Shown: piece by piece, positions 15,906 to 24,583 of the stretch
How the letters are laid out: each line of letters begins with the position of its first letter
How positions within the stretch are numbered: position 1 is the first letter of the stretch
Source of the DNA: an uncultured Alphaproteobacteria bacterium
GTDB lineage: Bacteria > Pseudomonadota > Alphaproteobacteria > HIMB59 > GCA-002718135
Assembly: GCA_902595855.1 (NCBI GenBank)
Contig: CACJRY010000006.1
Location: 33,761-97,760, forward strand
Length of the DNA stretch: 64,000 bases
Direction: 5' to 3'
Position numbers and translations under genes: made by a program
The notes under the pieces: model-generated
The model's database searches: none
The model's input: the letters and a program-made list of their open reading frames with translations, nothing else
Told to the model about the DNA's origin: nothing

Positions 15906-16697
15906 CTACCACTTTAGAGATAAAACTATATCATGAGGCTTAAAGCTTTGATTAATTATATTAATAGAATACTCAAAACCTTTAAAGGTATTTGATAAGC
16001 GCTCCTTAATCGATTTTTCTTCAAGAATAGTTTTGATATCTTCAGATTTAAATTCTTTTAATAAATAATTTGAACTAATAATGCTATTTAAGCAGTACCT
16101 GAGATTATTCTTACCTTTCTTTGCTTCTACTATGGCATCTTTTCTATATGATCTGGCAACTTGATTAATGAAAGAATGAACAAGAAATGAAACTTGACTT
16201 TCTTTTTTTTCATTTTGTAGTTTCTGGTCTATTTTGTGATTTTCTATGGTTAATTTAGTCAACTGACGAAGTTCTCGGATAAATTCATCATCGGGTAGGG
16301 TAGCTAGATGTTTATCTTCTTCATCAATTTTATTCTCATTATTTTTAATTTCCATTTGTCTTTGTTTTTTAAATGCTGGGAGAGAATCTATCGGCGCTGT
16401 TGTTATATTTCTCTCGAATAGAGTTAAAATATTCTCTAAATCATTTGGAAATCTTTCTAATATCTCTGTTGTGCTGAGATTTTTTTGGCTATTGCCAATG
16501 GCATAAATGAATACATTTTCTTTATCTGAAGGATATATTCTAATTGTGGACCTAATATTTGCTTTGCCAAAGACAATGTAGATTCCTGGGTGGATAGTTT
16601 CATGAACAATTCTTACTCTAGCATTAGTATTAATATTGATGAAAATCTCTTCAATTTTCTTTTCTAACTTATTGAAATTACTAATTACTTCTTGCAT
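15906..16697 (-). CDS. Unknown protein, last gene of the ARPP-1/DUF2130 operon
   Basis: 263 residues from the ATG at 16697; a TTG one codon earlier is also open. The N-terminal third is strand-rich (ARVRIVHETIHPGIYIVFG). A central charged helical region (about 105-165, including FKKQRQMEIKNNENKIDEEDK split by short loops) is likely coiled coil, and a helical C-terminus follows. No family or catalytic motif is recognised. It starts 9 bases after the preceding gene and ends 16 bases from the broken tRNA, so it is the outermost gene of the element on this side. Confidence 0.55.
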   Translation of the reverse strand: MQEVISNFNKLEKKIEEIFININTNARVRIVHETIHPGIYIVFGKANIRSTIRIYPSDKENVFIYAIGNSQKNLSTTEILERFPNDLENILTLFERNITTAPIDSLPAFKKQRQMEIKNNENKIDEEDKHLATLPDDEFIRELRQLTKLTIENHKIDQKLQNEKKESQVSFLVHSFINQVARSYRKDAIVEAKKGKNNLRYCLNSIISSNYLLKEFKSEDIKTILEEKSIKERLSNTFKGFEYSINIINQSFKPHDIVLSLKW

Positions 16698-16706
16698 CAA
16701 TAATAT

Positions 16707-17279
16707 TTAAAGTCCTTTTGTGTCAAAATTAATATCTGACTCGTCAAATTCTATATATTCATCCTCTTCAACATCTTCATTAGCCAATTCTTCAACAATA
16801 GGTCTTGGTAAACGAGAAAGGCATATTTCAATCGTTTTGAGAGTACTGGAAGTACCAAAACAGATCATATCGAGTTGAGTGTCGATAGAATCCTTTATCT
16901 GACAGTATTTTTGAAATTCAGGCTTAAGAGGGACAATATTATCCTGTTTATTGGAGAAAGTAATTGATCGCCAATTTTCACCAAGTTCTTTGCTATCCAT
17001 TTCACACATATTCCAGTATTTTTCATAGAAATACTCTTCCATTTGGGCCGTTATATTAGTTGCGCTCCACACAGGGATTAATTGCTTTGATTTTGCAATA
17101 ATTGAGTCGATTTCATCATTTTTACTATCAACAATAACTGTATAATCTGTAAAAAAATCATTTGGTAGAATTGGCTGAATTTTATAGTGAATATCTTCGT
17201 GAAATAATTCATGTTTATCAATAGGTAAATCTAATGATTTAAATTTTTTTCTTATATCTATACCGAATAATGAGTTCAT
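16707..17279 (-). CDS. Unknown acidic protein in the ARPP-1/DUF2130 operon
   Basis: 190 residues, no export signal. Features are an HELFHEDIHYKI segment near the N-terminus, a hydrophobic strand (DYTVIVDSKND), Trp-containing helices, and a strongly acidic C-terminal tail (NEDVEEDEYIEFDESD). Acidic tails of this kind can mimic nucleic acid or dock partners, but nothing specific can be assigned. Its ATG overlaps the stop of the 59-residue membrane gene (ATGA) and lacks its own ribosome site, so translation is coupled. Confidence 0.55.
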   Translation of the reverse strand: MNSLFGIDIRKKFKSLDLPIDKHELFHEDIHYKIQPILPNDFFTDYTVIVDSKNDEIDSIIAKSKQLIPVWSATNITAQMEEYFYEKYWNMCEMDSKELGENWRSITFSNKQDNIVPLKPEFQKYCQIKDSIDTQLDMICFGTSSTLKTIEICLSRLPRPIVEELANEDVEEDEYIEFDESDINFDTKGL

Positions 17280-17455
17280 ATATTAGTCGAAATAGCAGGT
17301 TTAATCACCGTATTATGTTCTAATTTCTTCTTATAATACTCATAATCCATATAAAAAATGGATATTGCTGATACACATATTGTAAGAGTTATTGCTACAA
17401 GCAAAATAGCTATCAGCTGAAATATACGTTGATCTAGTTCTATATGAAACTTCAT
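17276..17455 (-). CDS. 59-residue single-span membrane protein
   Basis: A short gene with strong support. A GGAGG ribosome site lies 3 bases before the start, inside the end of the preceding gene. The ATG (17453-17455) follows that gene's stop with no gap, and the stop overlaps the next ATG. The protein has a short amphipathic N-terminus (MKFHIELDQRIF), one membrane span (about 13-35, LIAILLVAITLTICVSAISIF), then a basic YYKKK segment and a short tail. It probably anchors or regulates the partners encoded beside it. Confidence 0.7.
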   Translation of the reverse strand: MKFHIELDQRIFQLIAILLVAITLTICVSAISIFYMDYEYYKKKLEHNTVIKPAISTNI

Positions 17456-17773
17456 TTATCCTCCCAGTGCTAATTTAATACTCACATTTAAGGTAATTAA
17501 AATGCTCATTACAAAAATTAATGGCGTCATGCTTGTTGGTAAAAGCACAGTACCAATAGAATTGTATAAAAAACGCCTTAACATGATCAAATTTAATAAT
17601 ATTTTTGTGAAGAGTAGGTGGTAATACATCTTAAGTAGATCATTTGGTCTGTAAGGAGAGAAATACTTCCACAACCTTGCAGCACGAATAGCATGATAAC
17701 GAAAATTTCTATCGAGATAGGGGAGTCTTTGTTTGCCTTCTTTTATTAATTGATTGGATTTACTAATTTTCAA
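17456..17773 (-). CDS. 105-residue membrane protein in the ARPP-1/DUF2130 operon
   Basis: Starts at a TTG (17773) that overlaps the TGA of the DUF2130 gene. No internal ATG gives a sensible alternative. The N-terminal half is basic (RLPYLDRNFRYHAIRAARLW) and the C-terminal half hydrophobic, with a probable span at 73-100 and perhaps another near 50-65. A basic cytoplasmic head on a membrane tail suggests contact with nucleic acid or acidic partners. No family is recognised. Confidence 0.55.
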   Translation of the reverse strand: MKISKSNQLIKEGKQRLPYLDRNFRYHAIRAARLWKYFSPYRPNDLLKMYYHLLFTKILLNLIMLRRFLYNSIGTVLLPTSMTPLIFVMSILITLNVSIKLALGG

Positions 17774-18855
17774 TGATCACTCTCTATTTTGGGTAAATCT
17801 AAATTATCTATTGTTTTAATAGAGTTTCCAGCAAGCCCCTTTAAGGAACCGTAAATATTGGAGGTGTTTTTCACAAGAATGGACAACTGTTTCTCTCTTT
17901 TGGTCCAATGTGCATTCTGTGATCTTTTTTCACTTTCTAAATCATCCTGGAGTCGCATAAAAGTATCTACAATCGACTCCATTTCCGATTTAAACTCATG
18001 TCCTGTCACATAATTAAATATTAAGGATGATTTATCAGTTCTGTTTAGTTGTGTACTTAATACGTTGTTTACTTCTAGTATCATCAATCTCAGTGAATTA
18101 ATTAAAAATTTAAACTGTGTGAATGTACAAATCCAAACACCTTTTAATTGCTTACCAGACGAATGACCTTTGGGCATGACATTGGTGACAATTATCGAAA
18201 TCATGCATCCGGAATTTTTGGAATCTTCTTTAACTTTATCAATCCAAGAATTTTGAAAATCTTTTGCACGCTTGCTTTCAATACACATCTTTCCAGCAAC
18301 AGATCCTGCTGAATGAACTTCATGAATAACGTCTGCGCCCCTTGCACCTTTTTTAATCTCATTAATATTATCTTCAGGGAACTCTTCTTTCAGCCACTCT
18401 TCAATTTGTAATTCTTGGGCTTCTCCTTGTAGCTGAACCGAGCCTTGACTGGCGCGTGTTTGCATTTTCTGCATATCCTCTTTTATTTGTTTAATTTGGA
18501 TGTCTTTTTCCTTAATAACTGCCTCTTTTTTATCAAGTTCAGTTGATAGTTTTTCATCAAATTTTAGAGCAATTTCGCTCTCCATTTCATTTCTTTTGCG
18601 TTCAAGAGACTTGATTCTCGCTTTCATTTTATTTTGATCAACAATCTTATTAGAATATTCTTCCAACTCATTATCCTTTTCGTTAAGCTGTTCTAAATAT
18701 TCGTTTTCAATTTTTTTTCGAAGAGATACTTCAGTTTCTTTTTTTATTTTTTCTTTATCTCTTGAGACATAGGTATCAATGATGGCTTGTTCGATATTAA
18801 TACCTTTAGAGCAGTGAGGGCATTGAATATTATTATCTTCTTTTTTATTGGGCAT
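17770..18855 (-). CDS. DUF2130 protein, PD-(D/E)XK nuclease-like
   Basis: 361 residues from the ATG at 18855, which overlaps the stop of a micro-gene (TAATG). A start 12 bases earlier is possible. Order: an N-terminal CPHC half zinc-ribbon, a long coiled coil (about 25-135), then the DUF2130 core with LQIEEWLKEEFPEDNI, KGARGADVIHEV and CIESKRAKDFQNSWIDKVKED. The Asp and the ExK pair (ADVI and ESKR) match a restriction-endonuclease-like active site. The coiled coil suggests oligomers. DUF2130 is known in bacteria without a firm function; a nuclease effector role here is inferred. Confidence 0.75.
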   Translation of the reverse strand: MPNKKEDNNIQCPHCSKGINIEQAIIDTYVSRDKEKIKKETEVSLRKKIENEYLEQLNEKDNELEEYSNKIVDQNKMKARIKSLERKRNEMESEIALKFDEKLSTELDKKEAVIKEKDIQIKQIKEDMQKMQTRASQGSVQLQGEAQELQIEEWLKEEFPEDNINEIKKGARGADVIHEVHSAGSVAGKMCIESKRAKDFQNSWIDKVKEDSKNSGCMISIIVTNVMPKGHSSGKQLKGVWICTFTQFKFLINSLRLMILEVNNVLSTQLNRTDKSSLIFNYVTGHEFKSEMESIVDTFMRLQDDLESEKRSQNAHWTKREKQLSILVKNTSNIYGSLKGLAGNSIKTIDNLDLPKIESDH

Positions 18856-18959
18856 TAAAATAACCATTTGATAATTAAATAGACAAGCACGACAAAACCA
18901 ATCAATGATATTATTAACGACAATAAACTACCAAAAAGACCAAATATAAAATTCAACAT
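18855..18959 (-). CDS. 34-residue membrane peptide
   Basis: A micro-gene between the ARPP-1 and DUF2130 genes. The ATG (18957-18959) overlaps the stop of the ARPP-1 gene (TAATG), with GAGAGGA as ribosome site a few bases upstream. Its own TAA overlaps the DUF2130 ATG in the same way. The product is nearly all hydrophobic (FIFGLFGSLLSLIISLIGFV) and ends KWLF, a single span. Both-end overlaps plus a good ribosome site argue for a real coupled gene, perhaps a toxin-like or anchoring peptide. Confidence 0.6.
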   Translation of the reverse strand: MLNFIFGLFGSLLSLIISLIGFVVLVYLIIKWLF

Positions 18960-19909
18960 TACAGTTCCTCTCTCATTTTTTTAGAAAAACACGTAAAGTG
19001 AATGATAGTTCCATTTAAAATAAGTACAGTTGCACAAATGTTATCAGAGTTAATCGTAAATAAATTTCCTAAACCATTATTCTTGCATTGTTTAGCAACA
19101 GAATTATCAGCTTCATTGAGAAGTTTTTTGGCGTCATTTAAACTTGGTGTCGCATTAGATGATCTCTTTTCTATAGCATCCAGGGCATAACTTTTAAGAA
19201 GTTGTGTATAGTGACTCGAAAAAAGATCATGATTTGAAAATAACTCAAAACCAAGTACACGATTACCAATGGCAAAAATCGCACCAACAGCTTGTTCTGG
19301 CATTATTAATTCACTCTCAAATTCTTTTAAAATATTTTCTTTATTTTTATAAATATCTTGCATACTCTCACTTGAAGAGTAGTCATTGAAACTTGAAAAC
19401 TTCCTATTAATTTGCTCCCAGGCTTGTTGTTGATCGGCAGATTGATCATACGCCATATTTGAATCTTCCTCTGATCTAGAACTCATAGTTTCCATTTTAG
19501 AAAAACGAGCTTTCGCAAACATGGATGAGTCTCTTGATGCAAATTCTCTATCAGTTCTACTCCATCTTCCTCGCTCACTGCAAAGAACACTAACAGTAGT
19601 TTTTTCTTTAGGGGGTAGGAGAGTAGATACGGTAATTACTCTATTTTGCTTTAATCCTTGTGCTGTAATTGTTTGCCCATCAATAATAAATATTGGAAAA
19701 GGGCTATTGTTTGTAAAATATAATGAAGGTACATATCCTTCTTCTGAAATTTCTGAGATTTTTAGAGAATTGTCATTAATCGCATCGTGAAAAACACTAC
19801 AATTATTTGAACAATTTCTTCCTATAATAGGAAATATCGTTAAATTTTTATATTTCTTAGGATTATCTATTAGAGTATCCTGGAGTGTTGTGTTTTGTTG
19901 AGTTATCAT
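18959..19909 (-). CDS. ARPP-1 domain protein, first gene of a seven-gene operon
   Basis: 316 residues matching the ARPP-1 domain (DUF6569) over its length: NLTIFPI near residue 23, the mid-domain VPSLYFTNNSPFPIFIIDGQ, then QNRVITVSTLLPPKEKTTVSV followed by CSERGRWS. ARPP-1 was named for association with ADP-ribosylation and phosphatase genes and is thought to act in signalling or defence. The Cys-S-E-R-G-R-W segment is the conserved core. It opens a minus-strand operon joined by overlaps, divergent from the ATPase at 20001 with 91 bases between. Assignment is from memory of the family pattern. Confidence 0.75.
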   Translation of the reverse strand: MITQQNTTLQDTLIDNPKKYKNLTIFPIIGRNCSNNCSVFHDAINDNSLKISEISEEGYVPSLYFTNNSPFPIFIIDGQTITAQGLKQNRVITVSTLLPPKEKTTVSVLCSERGRWSRTDREFASRDSSMFAKARFSKMETMSSRSEEDSNMAYDQSADQQQAWEQINRKFSSFNDYSSSESMQDIYKNKENILKEFESELIMPEQAVGAIFAIGNRVLGFELFSNHDLFSSHYTQLLKSYALDAIEKRSSNATPSLNDAKKLLNEADNSVAKQCKNNGLGNLFTINSDNICATVLILNGTIIHFTCFSKKMREEL

Positions 19910-20000
19910 TTTTTCTCTTTTCTGATAATGAAGATAATAATAAAAAGTTTATTCATCTCTAGTGGTGGAAAGAAATTTTTTTTTTGCTATTGTATTTTAA

Positions 20001-22088
20001 ATGATTGAAAATTTTCAAATAAGTAATTTTAAAGGTTTTAATGAACCTCTTAAAATTGATATTGCTCCCATAACTCTAATATTTGGTCCGAATAGTTCTG
20101 GAAAATCTTCAATAATTAATAGTTTACAAATGTTAAAATATAGTGGTCCCAATTCAATTCAAACATATGTTGAGGGTTTTTTAGATTTAGGGAAAACTGA
20201 AGAAATTCTATCAAGACAAAATAAAAACATTAACAAGTATATTAGCTATTCTTTCACTTTTAAATATTCAAATCTTGATAAGCCTAAGGGGTCAACTTTA
20301 TTAAATGCAAAAGAAGTAAAAATAAAAAAAGAATTTAAATTAAATAAAGATAAATTATTCGAACTAAGCGCAATTACATTTTATATTGAAAATAATTTTC
20401 TTTTTTCTCTTGATATAAAAATTGCTGAACGATCTAATACTTATCTTGCTACATTAAAAAAATTTTCAAAAGATTATAAATTTTTAAAAAATATTTTTAA
20501 TTTAGATTATTTTGAAGATGATAATTTTTTTCTTAAAAATTCAAGAAAAATTGATTTTGTAATTAATCAGAGGTTAAAAGATGAAAAATTGCAAGACTCA
20601 AAAATAATAGAAAATAAAAATAAAGTACAAACTTTTGAATTTGCGACAGACAATATCAAAGAGTATCAAAATCTCTATTTAGATTTTAAAAAAACCAATA
20701 ATACTGAAAAAATTATTAATTTTTTTAAAAGAAAAAATGATTTTTATAATTTTGAATTTTACTTAATTGAGAATTTATTAAAAAATAAAAGAATTAAAAA
20801 TTCTATAATTAAAAAATTATTTGATAATGAATACTCTCAAGAAATTGACGATGTTTTTGGCGATACCTTTGACAGATCAACTTTTGTCATTTCATATTTA
20901 AATAAAAAACTACAAGAAATTTTTAATATTGATGATGAAAATTATATATTTATTGAGTCAACAGAAAAATATCTTGAATGGGTGGATTTAGATTTAGATA
21001 ATACTGTTTATAAAATTTTAACAAAAGAAATGGAAAAAATTGGAAATGAATTAAAAATGCAACCTTTTGCCGATGAATTTCAAAATTTTACAACAGAAGA
21101 ATTAAAGAAATTTATAGTTATTTTTAATGATTTATCCGATGTTTTTAGAAAAATTTCAATTAATAAATTTAAAACAAATTGGAAAACTTTTGAAAAAAAG
21201 TTTTATGACTATATTGCTGATAACCTAAAAAATAATTTTCAACTCAATATTGAATTAGGCTACGCTTATGGAACATCAAAACCAAAAGCAGTATTTGAAA
21301 GAAAAAAAAATACTTTAATTGATTATTTAAATATTACGAAAGAAAATTTTTTTTCAAATATTGAAGATATAATTGATCATTGCGATGCGCTAATAGATGA
21401 GTCTTTAAATAACTTTACATTTATTCCCTGTTACAGGAGTTACGAGAGAGTTTATAGGGCTACACAAAAAAGTTTTAGATCACTAAATGAAATTAGTAAA
21501 TCTACATCTGATTTAGTAGATGCATTAAGTGATGATCCTGTTTTATTAAAAGAAGTAAATGAATGGCTTTTATCATCTGCATTCAATTCAGAAATCTTAA
21601 TTGAAAAAAATAGTGATACAAAAATAATGTATATTGTTGAAAAAGAGACAGGCGTACGTATTAACATAGCAGATGCTGGATCAGGTATACGAAATTTAAT
21701 ACCAATAATCACTGTTTCAATTCTATCAAATAAAAACCAAAATAATTTAAAGAATATATCTTCAAAAATGACCCCAGATCCAATTATTGGACTCGAAGAA
21801 CCTGAAGTTAATCTGCATCCCAAGATTCAAATAGATTTAACTCAATTTTTAATTCAATTTTCAAAAAATAAAAAATTTATTATTGAAACTCATAGTGAGT
21901 TAATGATGAGAAAATGCCAGCAATTAATCAGAAATGGAAAAATTGGTAAAGAAAAAGTTAAAGTTTATTGTGTCAGAAAAAATAAAGATGGACACTATGT
22001 TGATGAAATAAGATTAGATAAATTTGGCAATTTTAGAGATGAGTGGCCACATGGTTTTTTCAAAGAAAGAATGGATTTAATTGACTAA
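20001..22088 (+). CDS. OLD/AriA-like AAA ATPase with DUF3696-type C-terminus
   Basis: 695 residues. Walker A is FGPNSSGKSS near residue 31, preceded by the SMC/OLD-like start IENFQISNFKGF. An ABC-type signature region is DAGSGIRNLIP (about 557). Walker B is GLEEPEVNLHP near 595 and the His switch is FIIETHSE. The end, RNGKIGKEKVKVYCVR then FGNFRDEWPHGFF, fits DUF3696. The long middle (about 100-540) is helical and variable. Such ATPases sense phage components and control a partner effector, as in PARIS, Septu or Gabija. The partner gene overlaps the stop (TAATG). Confidence 0.8.
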   Translation: MIENFQISNFKGFNEPLKIDIAPITLIFGPNSSGKSSIINSLQMLKYSGPNSIQTYVEGFLDLGKTEEILSRQNKNINKYISYSFTFKYSNLDKPKGSTLLNAKEVKIKKEFKLNKDKLFELSAITFYIENNFLFSLDIKIAERSNTYLATLKKFSKDYKFLKNIFNLDYFEDDNFFLKNSRKIDFVINQRLKDEKLQDSKIIENKNKVQTFEFATDNIKEYQNLYLDFKKTNNTEKIINFFKRKNDFYNFEFYLIENLLKNKRIKNSIIKKLFDNEYSQEIDDVFGDTFDRSTFVISYLNKKLQEIFNIDDENYIFIESTEKYLEWVDLDLDNTVYKILTKEMEKIGNELKMQPFADEFQNFTTEELKKFIVIFNDLSDVFRKISINKFKTNWKTFEKKFYDYIADNLKNNFQLNIELGYAYGTSKPKAVFERKKNTLIDYLNITKENFFSNIEDIIDHCDALIDESLNNFTFIPCYRSYERVYRATQKSFRSLNEISKSTSDLVDALSDDPVLLKEVNEWLLSSAFNSEILIEKNSDTKIMYIVEKETGVRINIADAGSGIRNLIPIITVSILSNKNQNNLKNISSKMTPDPIIGLEEPEVNLHPKIQIDLTQFLIQFSKNKKFIIETHSELMMRKCQQLIRNGKIGKEKVKVYCVRKNKDGHYVDEIRLDKFGNFRDEWPHGFFKERMDLID

Positions 22089-23251
22089 TGATTTTTAACT
22101 ACGCTTTATCTCATTATTCAATAGAAGAAGTGAGCTTTGATGAAACGACTTATGAAAATTTGAAATCATTACTTAAATCTGTTGATAATGAAAATATAAT
22201 TTTAATAGTTGATGCTGGAGGTAAAATAATTTCAAGGCTTAAAAATAGCATTAAAGAATTTATTAAATTAAAAAATACTGATTATTTATTTAATCTTTTA
22301 GAAAAAATTCAAGATAAAAGAAAATTTTATAGACATAATCATGTCTATGAAGAGGATAAAGTTGAGGAATTTATTGAATCTATTTACAAATCAGGAATTA
22401 TCCTAGATGCTGTAATAACTGATCAAGAAGAACAAAATAGATTTAAAAAATCAATTCCCTTAAATGAATTTTCTGAAGAACATGAAATTGATAAAGAGAG
22501 AATTAAAATTCATGAAAAGGGGATAAACCTAATTAAATTAAATCAAAATGAGTTGAATGCTCATTATCAACGAGTAGTTTGGGATACATCAGATTTTGTA
22601 TATATTGACTATAATTTAGGTAAATTTGGTTTGAGCACTGAAGAGATAAGGAATATTTCTTGTAAATTTGAAGCTGACAAAGATGAAAAAAAATGGAGGA
22701 TAGGGAATAAAGACTTTAAAAAGGATTATAATGACCAAACAGAAAAATGGTGGCATGGATTTAATGCCTTAAAAATTGCAATAGAAGATATTAGCAAAGA
22801 AATTTCAAAAGATGAACGTATTAATATTAAAATCTTTACCCCTCAACCTTTCCCAATTTACAACAATATAACTGATGTTTCGAAAAAAATAAGATTATTG
22901 GAGGATAATAAAAAATTATTGGAATGTTTGAATCATGTAATTTTTAACAAATTAAAAACTAAAAATCTTGATTATGAGCTTTACTATTTTGATCCCCTGG
23001 AGAAAGGTAAAAGTGAGTTAGGAAAAGGTCCACATAATCGTTACTTATTTTCAGCTAGCTCAAAATCTATAGATGTTGGAATGGGATTGGATATTTTTTC
23101 ATCAAGAAATAAGCAAATTCAGCAAGGCAGATGGAATTTTTCTGGAGATAAAGTAGACTTGATTGAAGAAATAATGGCAAAAAACCCAAGAAAAATTGTC
23201 GATTTTACTAATATTATTGATGAATTAAATAAATCTCTAAAAGATACTTGA
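22088..23251 (+). CDS. Partner of the ATPase, putative effector of unknown type
   Basis: 387 residues, start overlapping the ATPase stop by one base. The N-terminal 100 residues hold a hydrophobic strand with an acidic end (NIILIVDAGGK, 35-45). The middle is helical and charged. The C-terminal part has YELYYFDPLEKGK, then a conserved-looking GPHNRYLFSA and DVGMGLDIF, reminiscent of phospholipase-D-like or other nuclease folds at the end of defence effectors. It is not a TOPRIM/DUF4435 protein and not a UvrD helicase, so the pair is neither classical PARIS nor Gabija. Function is inferred only from position. Confidence 0.6.
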   Translation: MIFNYALSHYSIEEVSFDETTYENLKSLLKSVDNENIILIVDAGGKIISRLKNSIKEFIKLKNTDYLFNLLEKIQDKRKFYRHNHVYEEDKVEEFIESIYKSGIILDAVITDQEEQNRFKKSIPLNEFSEEHEIDKERIKIHEKGINLIKLNQNELNAHYQRVVWDTSDFVYIDYNLGKFGLSTEEIRNISCKFEADKDEKKWRIGNKDFKKDYNDQTEKWWHGFNALKIAIEDISKEISKDERINIKIFTPQPFPIYNNITDVSKKIRLLEDNKKLLECLNHVIFNKLKTKNLDYELYYFDPLEKGKSELGKGPHNRYLFSASSKSIDVGMGLDIFSSRNKQIQQGRWNFSGDKVDLIEEIMAKNPRKIVDFTNIIDELNKSLKDT

Positions 23252-23287
23252 ATTAATTTTTAGTTTTACTATTATTATATTTAGACA

Positions 23288-24175
23288 TTGCAGCATGGTA
23301 TGCATTTACATCCAGTGGGCTCGCTGCAGGCCCCAGAGTCTATACAAAGCAAAATCTGGAATAAATCCAGATCCAATTCAATTTCTCATTCAGTTGAGTT
23401 AAAACTTATTGATAATTTCAAAAAAAATAAGTGTAGATCTTCTTATAATAAGCTTTTTTACAGTCATTTAAAAATTGTAAATAAAATTGCTATAAGATTT
23501 TCAAAAGTCAAAAATGAATTATTTTTTGAGTTACAAAGTGAAGGCTTTAAAGGGTTAGCTCATGCTATAAATGAAATTAACCCAGGAAAAGCAAGGTTGT
23601 CAACTTATGCACCTTATTGGATAAAATATTATATTGAGCTATTTTTTGTTCAGAATAATTTTGGAAATGTATCACTTGGCAAAAGTTCTGTTGAAAAAAA
23701 AATATTTTATTATTTAAGAAATTTACAAAAAGAAAAAAATGAAATTAATGATACAGAAATTTTAAAAATTGCTAAGAAAAACAATGTTAAAATATCTTTA
23801 GTTAAAGATATAGTTTCACTTGTATCTTTTAAGATTAATCCTTCAAGCAATATAAATTCTCATAATTTTGAAAATACATCCCCAACAAACCTGTTATTGA
23901 ATAATTTTTCTTATGAAATGCATTTGAAAGATAATACAAATCAAGACCCATCTCACAATATTGATGTATCAAAGCAAATGAGTAAAATTAAATCTTGGCT
24001 ATCAACCATCAATCAAAGAGACAGAAGAATTTTTGAAAAAAAACATTTTTATGACAAAACATTCAATGAAATTGCAAAAGAAGAGAATATTTCTTTCCAA
24101 AGAGTAAGTCAAATTGATAAAAAAACATTCAATGAACTAAAAAAACATATGATGGGGTATTCTTATGCTGCTTAA
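23288..24175 (+). CDS. Sigma-32-like RNA polymerase sigma factor at the head of the defence operon
   Basis: 295 residues from a TTG; an ATG four codons later (23300) is an alternative. Region 2 is clear: SHLKIVNKIAIRF, ELQSEGFKGLAHAINEINPGKARLSTYAPYWIKYYI aligns with the RpoH group, including the WIK segment of region 2.4. Region 4 is a helix-turn-helix, FNEIAKEENISFQRVSQID. The linker is divergent, so it is not the housekeeping heat-shock factor. It would redirect RNA polymerase, perhaps to element promoters. The first 60 bases are markedly more GC-rich than their surroundings. The TerB-like gene follows after 36 bases. Confidence 0.75.
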   Translation: MQHGMHLHPVGSLQAPESIQSKIWNKSRSNSISHSVELKLIDNFKKNKCRSSYNKLFYSHLKIVNKIAIRFSKVKNELFFELQSEGFKGLAHAINEINPGKARLSTYAPYWIKYYIELFFVQNNFGNVSLGKSSVEKKIFYYLRNLQKEKNEINDTEILKIAKKNNVKISLVKDIVSLVSFKINPSSNINSHNFENTSPTNLLLNNFSYEMHLKDNTNQDPSHNIDVSKQMSKIKSWLSTINQRDRRIFEKKHFYDKTFNEIAKEENISFQRVSQIDKKTFNELKKHMMGYSYAA

Positions 24176-24211
24176 AATGTTATATTTTTCTTTGAAAATA
24201 AAGGAATTAAA

Positions 24212-24583
24212 ATGGATACAAACTATTCTAAGGATGACAATAAAATCCGTATTCTTGTTTTGGTTGCTATTGCAGACAAAGAATTTCATGAAAGTGAAGA
24301 CAAGATGATTAGAAAAATACTAAAGGAACATAATATCGAGTCAAAAAATTATAACTCAATTAAAAGTGAAGTATTAAATTCACCTGAAACTTTTGATGAA
24401 ATTTGTGCAAACTCACTAAAGCGCATTAAGAATGAAAATGAGCAACAGGATTTATTAAAAATACTATTTGTTCTCTCAATGGCTGATTTTATCCTTCACG
24501 AAGATGAAATTAGATTTATTGAGCTCTGCGCAAAAGAATGGGGGATTTATGGAGACTCATTGAAGGAAATGATTAGGGATTAA
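24212..24583 (+). CDS. TerB-like protein
   Basis: 123 residues forming two symmetric helical halves of a TerB-type domain: LVAIADKEFHESEDKMIRKIL (about 16-36, shown in part) and MADFILHEDEIRFIELCAKE (about 90-109). Each has the acidic AD-x-x-x-H/D-E-x-E pattern that in TerB binds metal near the membrane. TerB domains occur in stress and anti-phage systems, not only in tellurite resistance. The ribosome site AAAGGA is present. The stop abuts the ATG of the MORC-type ATPase with no gap, so it belongs to that system. Confidence 0.72.
   Translation: MDTNYSKDDNKIRILVLVAIADKEFHESEDKMIRKILKEHNIESKNYNSIKSEVLNSPETFDEICANSLKRIKNENEQQDLLKILFVLSMADFILHEDEIRFIELCAKEWGIYGDSLKEMIRD

Noticed and set aside
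15849..16200. Group I intron in the anticodon loop of tRNA-Arg(CCU)
   Set aside because: Such introns are known in alphaproteobacterial tRNA-Arg(CCU), but here the sequence after the break is a dense minus-strand gene starting 16 bases on, with no intron core and no 3' exon found in the next few hundred bases.
20001..23251. Classical PARIS or Gabija system
   Set aside because: The ATPase fits broadly, but the second protein lacks TOPRIM/DUF4435 motifs and UvrD helicase motifs.
24212..24583. Tellurite resistance function for the TerB-like protein
   Set aside because: No other ter genes are nearby and the stop abuts the MORC-type ATPase start, so a role in the defence operon is more reasonable.
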